A stretch of DNA of 64,000 bases from Poa pratensis (taxonomy: Eukaryota; Streptophyta; Magnoliopsida; Poales; Poaceae). Shown one piece after another: positions 1-12,954 of this stretch. Under the pieces are notes generated by a model. It worked only from the letters and a program-made list of their open reading frames with translations. It did not search any database and was not told the DNA's origin. The first letter of the stretch is position 1, and the number at the start of each line of letters is the position of its first letter. The stretch is taken from NCBI GenBank assembly GCA_947311845.1, contig CAMZMU010000115.1, positions 31,333,401 to 31,397,400 of the forward strand, read 5' to 3'. A program made the translations under genes and the position numbers.

Positions 1-173
1 GGCCAAAGGATGGCCAAAGAAGCAACGGTGTTGTGTCCATGTCTACAGAGCTAGAAAAAACTCAGCATCAAAGCCCGTGTACAAAGCATACAATGTAGGC
101 GCATATGCAAAACAAATGAACCGTTTCTAACACAAACGTTCAGAATCTGTTCCCGCCACAACCTTCTAACCGA

Positions 174-3100
174 TCATTTCCAGGCAACCGAGTCAATCTC
201 ATTCCTCGCGGATTTGTACAGCTCAAGCTTCTTGACAAGAGAATCCCTCTTCTCCATCAAAGAAGGATCCTCATCCAACATCGCGCTCAGCTGCTTCTTC
301 TGCGTTATGGAAGAAAATGGTGAAAAAGGAGAGATGCTTTAGCACACTATCCAGGTTGCTGTACTTGTGCAAACCAACACATGGTTAAATCAACCAAAAT
401 AAGGTTGGATGGAATTATTCATTTAGTCACTGATTTAGTGCACGGGTAATTTAAAGCAGAAGGTCAAATACGAATGATGACTGATGTCATACAGTACAGC
501 CATGTGGTGATCTATTGATCAGTACCTTCTGCTAAATAGTAAATTCAGTAAGTAATTGGCAAGCGTACCTCTTTGCTTCCTACATGAGCATAGAAACGGT
601 TTAGCAAGTTTCTTTTTGCCTCCTTCACTTGACAATGTACAACGGCTTTCGGAATTGTGTTCCTCAATGTATCACAGACCATGTTAATGTAAGATGATAC
701 ATTCGACCCTGAAAAAAAAAGTGATGACATCATTAACATTGATACTGTAAACTGTTATCAACTCTATTAACATGGATGGTTGCATCAAAATTCACAGGTT
801 GTCAATATCATAAGATGCAACAAACCATTGGTCGTGTCAAGAGAAACTGATTGATAATGACACATACGCACAAGATATATCCTAAGCCCCAAGGTTCTAG
901 AGCACGAATTACATGATCATAAAACAAATAGGTTGATCGGTACCCCTATTACGTTTCAAACATTTGTCTATTGAGAGAGAGAGAACAAGAGTAAATAATG
1001 TGATACTTTCTACACTCAACTCCTACAATGTTTTAGAACCAAGCGAAATACATGTGGTTGCAGCATGACCTTTAGGAGTATGCACGGTCCGTATGGCGGA
1101 CTGAGGATAGATATAGTGGAGCTTAAAATTTTCGTTGGTATGTACAGACTAAATCCAAAATGTTGGTATAAGCATGTTTGGAAGGAAGAAAATTCACGTG
1201 AAACAGGAAGCAGGGGAAAATTAAAATAACGCAAGCAGGGCATAAAGGAGGATGTACCACAAGCTATTGGTAACTGGTTGTCTGGCAAATGGTTACAAAT
1301 TAGTTTACACAAACTTTTTTGGTCTGTTATTCAAGAACTTTATGACCAATCAGTAGGTCCTAAAATAGTTGCCCTGATCAATAATCTGTTAAAGGGAATA
1401 AGTCGTTAACTTACCGATTCTTCTGAGATGGTTGTCTTGGTATCTGTCGTTGGCTGGAGTGTTATTGTTAGCCCCTTTATCTGGTTCAGTGGGAAGTTTC
1501 CGGAAGAACTCGACTGTTAGGTAACTGGCCTCCATGTCAACTAGACGAATAACCGTCTTTCGCCCATCCTCACGGAATCTTTCCAGGCTTTCATTGGCTG
1601 CAGCAGCTATATCTGATTGAAGTGTTGGGAAACGCTTCAATTCCTGGCACAAATCAAGGTAGCCATGATATATAAGAAACGAGAAACAATGAGACAGGAG
1701 TGATGTCTGGTGATCAGTAATCCATAACCCGAAATCGAAAAGTAACACTCACCTCTGTTGCTGCAATCGATCTCCGCACTAGCTCCTTCAATACCAAATG
1801 GACCTGTAAATTACACGACCATGAGCAATTGCAGGTAGCGAACAAAAGCATATCTGCAATCTATGAAAAATGCTCCCAGACAAGCATTGCTATCAGATAT
1901 CTTCCTTTGTCAAAAATGAGCTTCATTCACTTACTAGAGCATTCATATGTTAAGAAGATAACGGTCTCCTGCTATGTATCTTCACATACCACATCCTTAC
2001 ATGAAATTTTTTAATTTAACCAAGATAAGCACATGGAATGACATCAGGCGTGACACGTGTGTGCTACAGATGTCCCTACTACGTCACATTTTTCGTATTC
2101 CAGCAGTATCCCTAGTTAACTTTATTGTGAATAAAAAACATAAGCGAAAATCTAGATTGGGGATGAGATGATAGTTAAGTTCATATGTTTATAGATCATT
2201 TACAGAAACATGAGCCAGTTGCTTAAACATTAAGGTAAAAGAGCCTTAAGAGGCCATGGATGAATAGTTATACCGCATCAACTGAAGCTTCAGCTGGACC
2301 CCTAAAGTAGCTGAGTGAACTATCGATAAGTCTTCTGTAACCTTGCTCAGGGGCAATCAAATGGGGCTGGTAACCATCAGCTTCAGAGATGACTTTTCGA
2401 ACATTTTGCAACGAAAGATGTTTATCGAATGGTAGTTTTTTCAGTGCTGCGGGTAACTGATGGTCAAAGACACCATAAATGCGATCTCCACCTGGTCGAC
2501 TGGTTACAGAGAATAATGAAAGGTCAATTATCAAAAGGTAATTATCAAAAGTATTATTCCAAATGAAACGAAAAGCATGATTTGCATTATCTACACGGCA
2601 TATGTAGGAATGCCCCTTTATCAACATATATGGCATAATTATGGAAGAAAAAATCACATCAATAAAAGGGCCAGTTAAACATCTTACCCGCCATCTAAGT
2701 GCTCTTTGAAAACACGGTCAAATGCACGACACATGTCCAATATCGTATACAGTTGTGCCTGTCAATTATGTTAAATGTATAACAAAAATGTTATATAAAG
2801 TTGTTTGGGAATACTGAATAAGTTATGCTGCCATTACCAATTGCAAATGAATATTCCAAACTATGTCACATAATATACTTTTTGGTTTGTTATGGGACTA
2901 CGTATACTTACCCCAGCATCACCTCCAATTGGCCTACCAAGTCGATCCAATTCGGCTTCAATTTCATCGACTGTCTTGTTAATCATTGCAATAATACTTG
3001 GAATCTTTGCTTTGATCACAGCCTCTAAATGCTGGAAAAAGTAAAGGGGAGCACATTGGCCTTCAGTTTATGATTTTTTTTGGCAAAGTTAACTAGGAGA

Positions 3101-6100
3101 GCAGAATGCCCTAACCTGTGAAAGAAGCTTAGCAAGATACTCTGCACCCATTTTATGTGCCAAGTGACCATAATCAGGACTACTTTGAAAGTACTCTTGT
3201 TCTTTGCGACGTGCTGCGAGCATGTCAACACTTTTGTTGATATCAGCCTGGGAACGGTTGACAACACCCACCCAGGGGTGCTGCAGGCGATATGACCTCC
3301 CTTCAAGTACCTAGGATCCATGAAGATAGGAAGTTTAAGTGATATGCCCACAGAGAGTGAGTTCATAACAACTGAAAGTCACATACATCAACAGCGTTGG
3401 TACCCTTGTCCATCAAATCAAGTTTTGTCACGACTCCAAAGGTCCTTTCACCTTACAAATGAAAAAGAATGTCAAAAGAAAGAAAATAAACCTGGCAGGC
3501 TAATGTGACTTGACAACAAAAACGGTGTATTTATAATTCTTGTTTTATCTCAGATAGACTTGAAATGCTGCAGTGAACATATATCGAATGGCACCTGTAG
3601 GATCAACTTCCTTAGCAAGCTTGATAGCATCTGATGTTGCTATATCTTGGTTTGCTGGAGAGATGGCCAATATGATAGAGTTTGGCTGAAGTTTCCAGAG
3701 AAGAAAAAGGTAAATCATCTTTGCCCATATAAATAAAACAGGACTCACAATATAAATAGTACTCCCTCTGTTCCATAGTTCTTGTTGTGGTACAAGAATT
3801 ACGGAACGGAGGTAGTATATAGCAAGAAAACAAGAATGTTGAACAGAATTAAGACTGACATCAGGCTAAAATGGAGCAATGCTGGCAACTGGCATAGCAT
3901 ACCAGGGAATAGTCATGAAGTAAATGTAGCTTAAATAAACATGGCATTATGATCAGTAATATGAAACCACAGTGATGATTCTTTTACCTTGTCAACGTAA
4001 GACCGGACCATGTTTTCAATATCTCCGACAATAGAATCTGGCTGCCCCTCTGTAGTTGTGTTTAAATAGTTAAGTAATAACACAATAAAGAAGAGTATGC
4101 TAACAAAACATAATAGCTAAGTCAATAAGTGAGGCATTACCTACAGCAACCTTTGTCAGTCCAGGAAGATCAATAAGTGTCAAGTTAACAACTGCACATA
4201 GAAGTATGCCAAATTAAACTAGTTCAAAAGGTAAAGTAATAAGGACCATATATCTAATCAGCATACAGAAATCTTTACAAGTTCAAGCAATGTAGTGCAG
4301 CAGCATCAACACATTTACTAAAAAGGTTTCAGTTATAAGTTTGAAAAGTAACCACTACGATACACCTCAGAAAATCTAAAGAAATACCAGGACTTACCAT
4401 GTGGAGAATATATACTCAGCTGGATAGGCTTATTTGATATTGCTTTCGTTTTTCCAGTTATGCGATCAGTTTCATCAGCAATCTCTTGCCTAACAGCAGC
4501 TGCATTCAAGGTTTAACACAAGTTTAACTTAACATCACAACAATACAATAAAAACAAAGAGCAGATCAATAATCATATATCATGATGTCTTACACTCATT
4601 AACAATAAAATAAATAAACAAAAAACATCGAGATTATCATGCTAATTAATAGTGAACAACCCAAAAATTAATAAGTACAACTGACAGCTAATTTTTCGAA
4701 AAATGAAACTCCCCAGCTTTCTATGATATACACAATACTCGTTTTGGCATAATCCAGATAGAAGTTCAAGGTTCTAACGGGGAAGATAAAGTAATGTAAT
4801 TCATTCAGTTGTGCGCCAAAAATAACTAAGTTTGCTGCATGAAGAAAACTAAAAAATACTACACGCTACTACTGGGAGTACCTGTTGCCATACTGTATGG
4901 ACCTTGAAAATGTTCACACACTGCATACTTCTTACATGTGTTGTATAGTGCTATACATTCTTCTTTATTTGTTGAGTACTCTAGTACAGCTTCAAGATGC
5001 AACTCTTAACGAACACATGCTTGGTCATTGGCAAATATTACAGTAGTGAGAACATTTTGCGCTAATGGGAAATATTGCTTCTAAGTAGTAGTCCTCGGTG
5101 TCATCTATTCCTTAGTTCACACTGTATGAAAACATGTAATCATGTGGTATGCCTCTATAATATTTTGCTTGTTTATAGATACAAAAGTTGGTGATATAAT
5201 AATTGTGAACAAATAACTGATAGTAGCATGGTTTTAAAGGCGTCGCCTGCGTCCAGGCGCTCCCCCTCCGCCCCAAGAATTCGACCGCCTTTGGCGCCTT
5301 TCCGTACAAGGCGCCCGCCTAGGCGTCGCCTAAGCGTCTAGGCGCTCCCCCTGGACGCCCCGACGCCCCTCCGCCTTTAAAACCATGGATCATAGTAGGG
5401 CAGTGTTTCTTCTAATTGTATACTTCTTTCTAGATTGATGGATTATGTGGTAGATGTACTTCAATGCACCGAATACAACTAGGAAATGCAGAACGTTTTC
5501 TAGTATGTACTACCTCTCTTGGGTTGGGTTAGTTATCATTGCAATTGAAAACAGATTTTCGCAACACTAAGTCTAATAGCTGGAACTGAAGAAACCAAGC
5601 AAGCTGCTCTGCAAGGGTGCAAGCACAAAGGGAGCATAGGTCCGTTACCGAAGTCAGAGTAGCGCTTCCGCGGGTTGTGGAGGAACTCGGCGTACTCCGT
5701 CCCGCCCTCCGTCTTGTGCAGCTGCAGCACAAGCGGCCTCCTCGTCACAATACCTAACCAAACCCACGAGAACGCGAATTAACGACTCACGACGACAGTC
5801 GACCCCAAACATTCAAAAGTTGGCGATCCAGCGACGGGATTACCAGATCCACGGGGCAGGAAGTCCCTCCCGACAATGCTCTCGAGCACCGACGACTTCC
5901 CGGAACTCTGGAGGCATCAGAAAAACGCAGACAGAGGGGCGTTCAGATCTGGGCACGGCAGAGGCGGATCTGGAAGGCGGGGTAGGCAGGGGAGCGGCGG
6001 TTACCTGGCCTCCGACGACGGCGACGGAGGGGAGCGACTCCCAGAGGGAGCCCCCGCCGCCCCCGTGGTCGCCGAGGACGGTGCACGCCTGCTGGATCCG

Positions 6101-6136
6101 GTTCACCAGCCCGATCAGGCTCCCCATCGTCGCCAT
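174..6136 (-). CDS. DRP1C: Dynamin-related GTPase, DRP1C-like, 16 exons, intact
   Basis: Large GTPase of the plant DRP1 (phragmoplastin) family, which polymerises on membranes in endocytosis and cell-plate formation. Exons on the minus strand: 6136-6005, 5907-5844, 5753-5649, 4499-4398, 4191-4141, 4049-3988, 3685-3595, 3451-3387, 3310-3116, 3031-2912, 2758-2688, 2499-2274, 1803-1753, 1643-1415, 708-569 and 299-174. They sum to 1830 nt (609 aa plus stop), with GT-AG borders and an open frame throughout. Visible motifs are the P-loop GGQSSGKS at residues 42-49, DLPG (exon 5), TKLD (exon 8), the middle domain around [12 protein letters not shown], and a C-terminal GED ending IDSVAWK. The start [15 protein letters not shown] and the VAWK end fit DRP1C better than DRP1A or DRP1E. 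The length is normal for the family and there is no PH or proline-rich domain, as expected for DRP1. The 3' flank (1-173) is untranslated. Confidence 0.95.
3760..3817. mobile_element. Very short Stowaway-like MITE in a DRP1 intron
   Basis: A 58-bp insertion begins TA-CTCCCTCTGTTCC and ends GGAACGGAGGTAG-TA. These are inverted termini flanked by TA, as in Stowaway (Tc1/mariner) MITEs, whose CTCCCTCCGTTCC-type ends are abundant in Triticeae. It lies between coding exons 6 and 7 of the dynamin gene and does not touch the splice sites. It looks like an internally deleted copy. Confidence 0.75.
5227..5387. mobile_element. GC-rich MITE-like insertion with terminal inverted repeats
   Basis: The 16-nt sequence CATGGTTTTAAAGGCG at 5227-5242 recurs as its reverse complement at 5372-5387. 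The interior is very GC-rich and full of GGCG/CGCC blocks that can fold back. It lies in the large intron between DRP1 coding exons 3 and 4 (4500-5648), which is otherwise AT-rich. Family not identified; the size and symmetry suggest a non-autonomous DNA element. Confidence 0.6.
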
Positions 6137-6774
6137 CTTGGGCGAGGCCGCGCGTGCCTGCCCGCGCGCACGAGGCTCGAAGTGAGGTCTCCGCGGTCGC
6201 CGGCGGCGAGCAGGAGTAGGAGGACGCGGTGGCGGTGGAGGTTGGGATCTACCGGAGTGAGAAAAGAGAAATCGAGAAAATGGCAGCTGAGGATTTAAAA
6301 AAAGCGAAGGTTATTATGTAGTTTTGGGGACGAGGTGGTGGGGAGCGCTAGCTGGGTGAACCGGGCGCGGGGCTCGAGCAGGTGAGCTTGTCTCTGCAGG
6401 TGGGGCCAGAGTGTACGTGATATTTGAACGTGCAGTGGATGCTCTGGGTGGACCGGGACTACGGAACCGGAGCCGTTGGATCCCATCAGCTCTGTGCGAC
6501 ATGCGAGAGGACCATGGCTGGGTAGTGGGACCCTTTCTGGTGCGCGACGCGTGAGCAGCACTTGTTACCTCCAAACGAAGCCTCCGTCGCCCGCAACTCG
6601 CGTTTGAAATGGACGGCGGGGATTGAGACAGACAGACAGACAGGGAGGATCAGAAGCCAGCAGTGTTTTCAAATTTTGAAGCTTATTTTTTGAGAGAATC
6701 AATTTTTTGAAGCTGGGATAGCTACTACTGTAGCATAATACCATTGGATTGCTACGGACTGTAATTGTTTTTTT
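6137..6774. promoter_or_regulatory. 5' UTR and promoter side of the dynamin gene
   Basis: This GC-rich stretch directly upstream of the DRP1 ATG (6136, minus strand) has no conserved protein. The short open frames here read as compositional accidents. The first about 110 bases are probably 5' UTR. No unambiguous TATA box was seen. Confidence 0.4.
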
Positions 6775-7010
6775 CACTGTTACTATATAGCACTGTTCAA
6801 GATATATTCCGATATTCCGATAAATCTTTTTGCACTGTTACTATATAGCACTGTTCAAGATATCTTTCGATATTCCGATAAATCGGCCGATTTATCGCTT
6901 CTCGGGGTTGACCGATAGGATAAATCGACCGATATGCCGATTAATCGGCCGATATGCGGATAAATCGGCCGATTTACCCTTATCTTGGGTCGACCGATAA
7001 GTTCCCGATA
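6775..7010. repeat. 58-bp direct duplication followed by a palindromic GATAAATCGGCC-type cluster
   Basis: The block beginning CACTGTTACTATATAGCACT occurs at 6775 and again at 6833 (period 58). From about 6870 to 7000 there are at least six copies of CGATNNATCGG-like units in both orientations, including a perfect 22-nt palindrome at 6876-6897 centred on GGCC. No coding potential was seen. Confidence 0.65.
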
Positions 7011-8430
7011 AGCGATGCATTCGAGGATTTTATTTCTACTATTTGTGTCAAATCAAACTACTCGTATGCTCTCTCTCACGTGCAATATCCAACATGCCGT
7101 GTAACCAATGGATAATAGACTACCAACACAGACTCATATTTTTAACGAAGTGGCTAAATATATACGAGTCCCTCCACCCGTTGCTACACGTACAAATTAG
7201 ACTGTATCAACATATCAAGAGTATTTTTGTTGTGCTCCATAACACATCCTCGAAATCATCTCAGCCGTCGACGGAGCTCCGTCTCAAGCACAATTGTGAA
7301 TCCTCTGCGGAGATAAGTAGTTTGGTTAATCTAAAATTACATTTTAAGCCGTTAGATGAGGAGAGGTACTACTGGGTTCTACGAAGTTGCATATGTCTCA
7401 TGAATCCATGACGATGGGATGAGCCTACACATAAGGAAACAATGGAACCACCGTCAGCTATTAACATCTTTACATAATTGATATGAATAAATACATTGTA
7501 AAAACGGGAGAGAACCAACGGAAACAAAGTAGGGAGAACCAAGTTTTTTTAGGAACGAAGTCATAAGATGCTCAAAGAAAATGGCGGCAGCCGAGTGGTT
7601 GCCCTCATCAAAGCAGGGGGCTAGGGATGCTTGGCTTTAATAGGGAAAACGTGCAAGACATCCTCCTGAACGCGTTCTTGGGCCGCGTTGGCATGAGATA
7701 TTTGACAATCTTGTGGGTCATGTTAGACCTAGACACCTGGTTCAGAAGTCACATGTTACGAGGAAGACGCAAGGAGATTAGGGCCGTGGTGGTAGGGATG
7801 CGGACGCTGGTGCACACATGTGCCATCGGGAAGGACCCGACGAGCTAGGATGAGAGTTGAATATATAAGCAATTTAGCAATTGATTTAATCCGCAAAAAT
7901 AGAAAACAATTCATGACTAGAATAACAAGTATTAAATTAATCATGCGATCTACTAAAACAGTAGATAAACAGAGTGAATCTAGAGAAACTACTATAAGGA
8001 AAAACTCTAACAATATCTCCAACAAAAAGATCAAGAACACGTACGGTGCAGCAGCAGCGGAACCACTGTCGCCCATGTCGTCGATGAAGAGGTTGGCGAT
8101 GTCGGGGAAGAAGTCGTCGTTGGGGAAGAACTCGATACCAGTAGTCGCGCGTGTGCGCTCCCCAAAAACCTGATCGCCCCTCTCCGTACATGATCACAAG
8201 AGGCGGGGTTCCGGAGGCCTACCGTCCCTTCAACCGGTGCACGCAGGAAGACGGGATGGAGAAGACTTGGAAGACGGCGGCGCAAAGTTTTGGAACGGTG
8301 GGAGACCATATAGCGAGGAGGCACAAACGGGGCAAGGATTTATTATATCGTGTGTCCTTTAGAGAGGGGTTACCCCTCTTTATATAGTCAAACAAAGGGT
8401 AGACTCCTTATAAGCTAGGAATGTGGGACT
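7011..8430. other. Intergenic sequence, probably old repeat DNA; no gene recognised
   Basis: Short open frames on both strands match no family I recognise. Around 7940-8330 the minus strand has a GC-rich open stretch with an acidic, phenylalanine-rich segment (FFPNDDFFPDI), possibly the end of an old transposon gene. From 8336 the sequence resembles a repeat that continues after the retroelement (36149 onward), which suggests the outer element inserted into repetitive DNA. Confidence 0.35.
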
Positions 8431-8435
8431 AAAGT

Positions 8436-8927
8436 TGACGAGGTGTACCCTCATCAAATCCCATGGTTAAGGACCTAGGGTTGAGATTATGGGGAGAGAA
8501 CGTGGTAGTACTGGTAGTTTCGTCGGCTGACAAGCAGAGGCAAAGATTTACCCAGGTTCAGGCCCCTCGGGTGGAGGTAAAGACCCTACTTCCTGCTTGT
8601 CTGGTATTGATTGTGGATTATGCGATTACAGGAGAGCTCCGGCGAGATAACGATCTCGCAGGAGTTTTGGTGGTTCGAGTATGGCTTGGTCCTAGATCGG
8701 CGCCCTCCCAGCCTTTAAATAGGCTGGGTCTCGGGAGTTCTTAACCGACCTAGTTTACACATATGGAAAGTTCTAAACCAACTATGCCTATGTCTAATCT
8801 TGGAGGGTACTCCATCTTCTTGGTCCTCTTGTCTTGGGCTTCGAGTAGTCCCTTCGCTATTGGGGTTTAGTCATTACGTGCACCAGGTACCCTCACGGTA
8901 GGGTACCCGAGATGTATATCCATGTCA
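8436..8927 (-). repeat. 3' LTR of the outer element
   Basis: 492 bp, TG...CA bounded. It matches 35651-36143 apart from about 14 scattered differences. On the minus strand a TATA-like TATTTAAAGG motif lies near 8711-8722. Confidence 0.93.
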
Positions 8928-8945
8928 GTAGCCCCCGAGTACTTG
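8928..8945 (-). other. Polypurine tract of the outer element
   Basis: On the minus strand the sequence abutting the 3' LTR reads TACTCGGGGGCTAC and then TGACATGG. The purine core next to the LTR marks plus-strand priming. It closely resembles the tract of the inner element (TTCGGGGACTAC). Confidence 0.65.
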
Positions 8946-9520
8946 TCTGACTCGAAGAATCGGCATGGACTCTTTCGTAAGTGCACGTCATATGCTTTGT
9001 ATTTTTGTATATCATAATTGGAATTCCGGTATGAATAGCACATGTTGGCTATGTCGAGTATTTCATCGACTGTGGTTTTTTGCTTATGAAAATCAAGGGA
9101 TAATAGCTTAGTAGGCCCAGTACACTCGACGGATCGGGACTAGTTAACTACACATTCGGGTAAAACCTTACTAGCTTTCAATCAAACTCGAGTCCTCGGA
9201 CTCGAATCTGGAACAAACTGGTCAGATTCGACTAGGCCGCTTGAGGTCTTACTGAGTCGATCTGCAGTATAACTTTGAATTTTACCCAACGCGTCCGTCG
9301 GGATTTTTCATCATGTCTGCTGACACGGAAAGTATAAGGATTGACGTTTCTGGAACGGTCCTTAGCCTAGCTCGAAAGTTCGGCGGGTCTTACCTTTGCA
9401 CTATGCGTGCAGCATCCGAGGTATTTGCGACGGACGCAACTCGGGAATGTTTCGAGTATGATTTTGCATATGAACGGAGTCGATATATTTGTCGACTGAC
9501 ACTTTTGACATTATTTCATC

Positions 9521-9800
9521 GGGTGCGCGACAGCGATCCCGATGGGAGTAGCCCCCGAGATTGTGCTTTATTGTTTGCAATGGAGGATAATCTCAAAATA
9601 TTCTTATCCTGCATATGTTAGTCGAAGAAATCTTTTTGCCGTAATTCTATCGGGTGCGCGACAGCGCCCCCGATGGGAGTAGCCCCCGAGATTATGTTGT
9701 ATTGCTTGTAATGGAGAATAATCTCAAAATCATTTTATCTTTGAGTATCTTCAGTCGAAGAAATTTTTGATATGCTCCCGATGGGAGTGATATTCCTCAG
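9521..9800. repeat. Tandem repeat, about 131-bp unit, in the 3' noncoding part of the outer element
   Basis: GGGTGCGCGACAGCG recurs at 9521 and 9652. Each copy is followed by CCCGATGGGAGTAGCCCCCG and then a diverged tail. A third, shortened copy (CCCGATGGGAGT) lies near 9778. Each full copy carries one AGCCCCCGAG motif. Tandem repeats are known in the variable 3' untranslated region of Tat elements. Confidence 0.75.
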
Positions 9801-10204
9801 TCGAATAGACGGTCGAGTGACCATTCTCCTGAAAACAATCGAGTGATTGATATGCATTGGGCGAACCCAAAATCTGTTTTGAACAAATCTGCTGTAATGA
9901 TGTCAGGGATGACGTTTTATGGCGACTGCGCCATCTGACACGCGGTGGAGTGCAGTATGTTGCGATGGATGGGACGTGACACGTATGTGGGCCCAACGTG
10001 CAGCCGTTTGGACTGAATTTGACTGTCCAGGCACGATTTCTCCGGAGTTATGATGGCAGTTCCTAAATTCCCGTGCGTCGTGGGTAGAGTGGCCGGCGAC
10101 GGTTGCTCTCCACGGCTGCCACGTGTACGGCTGGATTTGCTTCCTTGCCCACGATCTCGCATCCACGGTGAGGATTCTTTTGCGTCTTGAGGTTAAAAAG
10201 GGTG

Positions 10205-10222
10205 CGGCGGCATAAATAATCT
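10205..10222 (+). promoter_or_regulatory. Possible TATA box of the outer element's antisense gene
   Basis: CATAAATAAT lies in a GC-rich context about 100 bases before the ATG at 10318, on the strand opposite to gag-pol. This assignment is inferred from spacing only. Confidence 0.35.
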
Positions 10223-10317
10223 TTTTACTTGCCATTTGCTCTCCGCCGCCGCTACTTCTCCTTCCTCCTCTCGCATCGCCATAGCCTCAGAGCAAAGCTT
10301 GTGCATCCACCTCCGCC

Positions 10318-12762
10318 ATGACGAAACCTGCCACCCGGAAGGGCAGGAGTGCCGCAGGCGCATCGGCAGACAGCGCCGCTGCCGCTGCTAGCGGTTTGAA
10401 GAGGGGCAAGGGAGCCTAGACCAAGTCCTCCTGTAGCAAGAGGATGCTCACCGGCCTGCGGAACGATGGGCTGATCCCTGAGGATACCTCGCAAGTTCGC
10501 ATCCCCGGCGCCGAGGCAATCCCACGCCCAGGCCCCAATGAGCGGGTCTGCTTTGTGGATTTTGTGAACAGGGGATTCTCCTTCCCTGTTCACAACTTCT
10601 GCGTGCACTGATGCACGTTTATGGGGTGCAATTGCACGATTTTACGCCCAATGGGCTATTGCACATTGCGTGCTTTTTTTGTTCTTTGCGAGTGCTTTCT
10701 GGGCGTTGCGCCCCACTTTGGTCTGTTCCGCCGCATCTTCAATGTCAAGCGCCAGCATAGCACCATGGGACCTGGTGGTTTTGGAGTCCAGGCTCGACCT
10801 GATGTCGAGTACTTCAAGATCAACTTCCTGGAGTCTGTGCAAGGATGGTGCTAGAAGTGGTTCTACATCAAGGATGTGACCATTGGTGCCCAAACCTTCG
10901 GGTTGCCTGCCTTTGATGCAGATGCTCTGGTAAAGAAGAGGCCATCCTGGATTGCCCAGCCGACCGGAGTCAAAGCCGAAGAGGCTGACAGTTTGATGGA
11001 GAAGGTGCTGAAGCTTCAGACCACTGCTGGTCGAGAGGCGGAGAAGTTGGTAAGAAACCTTACCAAATTGACTGATGAAGATCCCTGCGAGATGAACTCG
11101 CCTGTGCCTCCTTATGAAACCAGCAACCCTTTACCATAGGTAACAGTCGATACTACATCTCAGTTGATATGTTATGCACGTGTGATGTTGAATCCCTTGC
11201 TGTTTATTTGTGTAGGGACACAAAATGTATGAGTCGATGCCTCCCTTGCCAGAGAGCGGCCCAGTGCCAGATAATGAGCCTTTCGAGGCAGATTCTGATG
11301 ATGAGATGGCCTCACTCGCCACCGCACACACGCCAGAAGCCGATGAGGGCGATGCTGAGGTGCAGGGCAAGCAGAAGCGATTGCACGACGAGGAAGACAC
11401 CGCTGACTCGGAGGAAAAGGAGGAAGACAGGACGGAGTCGATGACGGCGCCACTCGAGGTTCCCCCGATTCGCTCGCTTCCTCCCCGAGTTCCGAAGAAA
11501 TCACGCTCCAGCATGGGTATGCTGGCACCTGATCGTTTATGCGACCTCACCGGAGAGTAAGCATTATGTCCATATGCTTTGTCACTTTATGAACAATGCC
11601 ACTTGATAAACTGATAATGTTTTGATATAGTGTTTCCTCGGATGAGGATATGCCTCCGCCACCTACGGCGGAAAAGAGCAGCGCAGCATCCACTGCACGG
11701 ACGCTGCCACCAGAGCAGCCGCCTACCTCTGCGACTCCTGCTGCTACAGCCACAGCTACACCACCCGAACCGTAGGTTGCAGCAACTGAGAGCGGAGCTG
11801 CGGCTGCAGATATCCCTGCGTCGACTTCTTCCTTCTTGGAGCACGTAAGTTTATGCTTGCCGTAGTTTTAAGCCTCATCGAGTGCCAATTTTTTTGCCTA
11901 AACTCAGATATTGAGTTATGCATTTGCCCATGTCATGCACTTAGGCATTTGTGCAAGAGTTACTGAAGGCTGGTGCCAAGTATGTGCACAAGGAGACGGA
12001 AGTCGCCACCCTGCAGCAGCAACTCGAAGCTGCGAAGAGTGCGTATCTCTTTATGCTATTACGTGTTGAGTCTGATTCCTCTTGCAGTCTGCTGACCATG
12101 TGTGATTGTTTTTGCAGAGGCCGCCGCTGATGCGGCAGAAAATTTGAACAAGGCCACTCGTCGAGTGGATGATCTAGAGAAGAGGCTGAAAGCAGCCGAG
12201 GTTAGAGAGGAGTCGGCGATTGGTCGACTTTCTGCCGCTAGCACCACTTTGACTGTAATATGGTATTGATTATGATGTCCACATGCTAGGTGTGATGGAT
12301 GGCCCCACTGCTACTGGCAAGCAAAGCCTTGGCAGCTCACTCGATGAAAGTGTGGCTGTCTCAGAGGTTACCAGTAGCAGAGCAGGGGAGATGCTAACGC
12401 AGGCGGCGAGTGCCCTGGGCGCCCTCCATGGCAGCTTATTCCCCGGCGAGGAGCTACCATCTTCCTTTGCAGAGCTAGTTGAGCTATTCAAGCCTGAAGG
12501 GACTGCCGTCGCTGACTTCTGTCGCGAGCAAATGGTAAGTTGTGCTCAGACTACTTTTCTCATGTTGCTCGCGCATGGAGTCGAGGCAGATTTTGACGCA
12601 GCCACGAAGAAAATTCCACGGGGTCCTGATGGCAGAACCGTCGGGCTCAGCACTTGGATGGAAGCCGCCAAAACATATGCCCAACAGCTGGTAACAACTG
12701 TTGAAGAAAGGGCAGCCAAGGTCCAGGTGAAGAAAACTTCCTCCAAGAAGTCGACGACTTAG
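10318..12762 (+). pseudogene. Antisense multi-exon gene of the outer element (gypsy-type transposon domain), decayed
   Basis: It reads opposite to the element's own gag-pol. Exons inferred from splice signals: 10318-11139, 11216-11556, 11631-11844, 11945-12038, 12118 to about 12255, and 12290-12762. Exon 1 encodes a domain resembling the plant 'putative gypsy type transposon' family (Pfam Transposase_28), with CFVDFVNRGFSFPVHNF and later FFVLCECFLGVAPHFGLFRR. Exons 2-3 are acidic and proline-rich, exons 4-5 are coiled coil (LQQQLEAAK, DDLEKRLKAAE), and exon 6 is a helical module ending in a lysine-rich tail. Damage: in-frame stops at 10418, 10852 and 11773, frame changes around 10605-10670, and no clear donor near 12255. 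Function unknown. Introns can persist because they lie antisense to the genomic RNA. Confidence 0.75.
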
Positions 12763-12954
12763 CCAGTGACCCCTTTGTTTGACTAGGTCTAGGAATTGCG
12801 TCACTTTGCTTTTGCTATATGTAAATTATCAGACATCGTATCTGTCTTGTTATGAAACATGAACTTCAGTAATCGGGAGGCGCAACCCCCGAGCCTTTTG
12901 TTTGAGCTCTTTTATGCTTCCTTATGCATTGAATTATTCTGACTGTAGAACCGA

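Noticed and set aside
5820..6298. Overlapping plus-strand open frames near the dynamin start
   Set aside because: They are antisense to coding exons 1-2 of the dynamin gene and show compositional bias only.
9521..9800. CRISPR-like reading of the spaced repeats
   Set aside because: Two to three diverged 131-bp tandem copies in a eukaryotic retroelement; no short regular repeat-spacer pattern.
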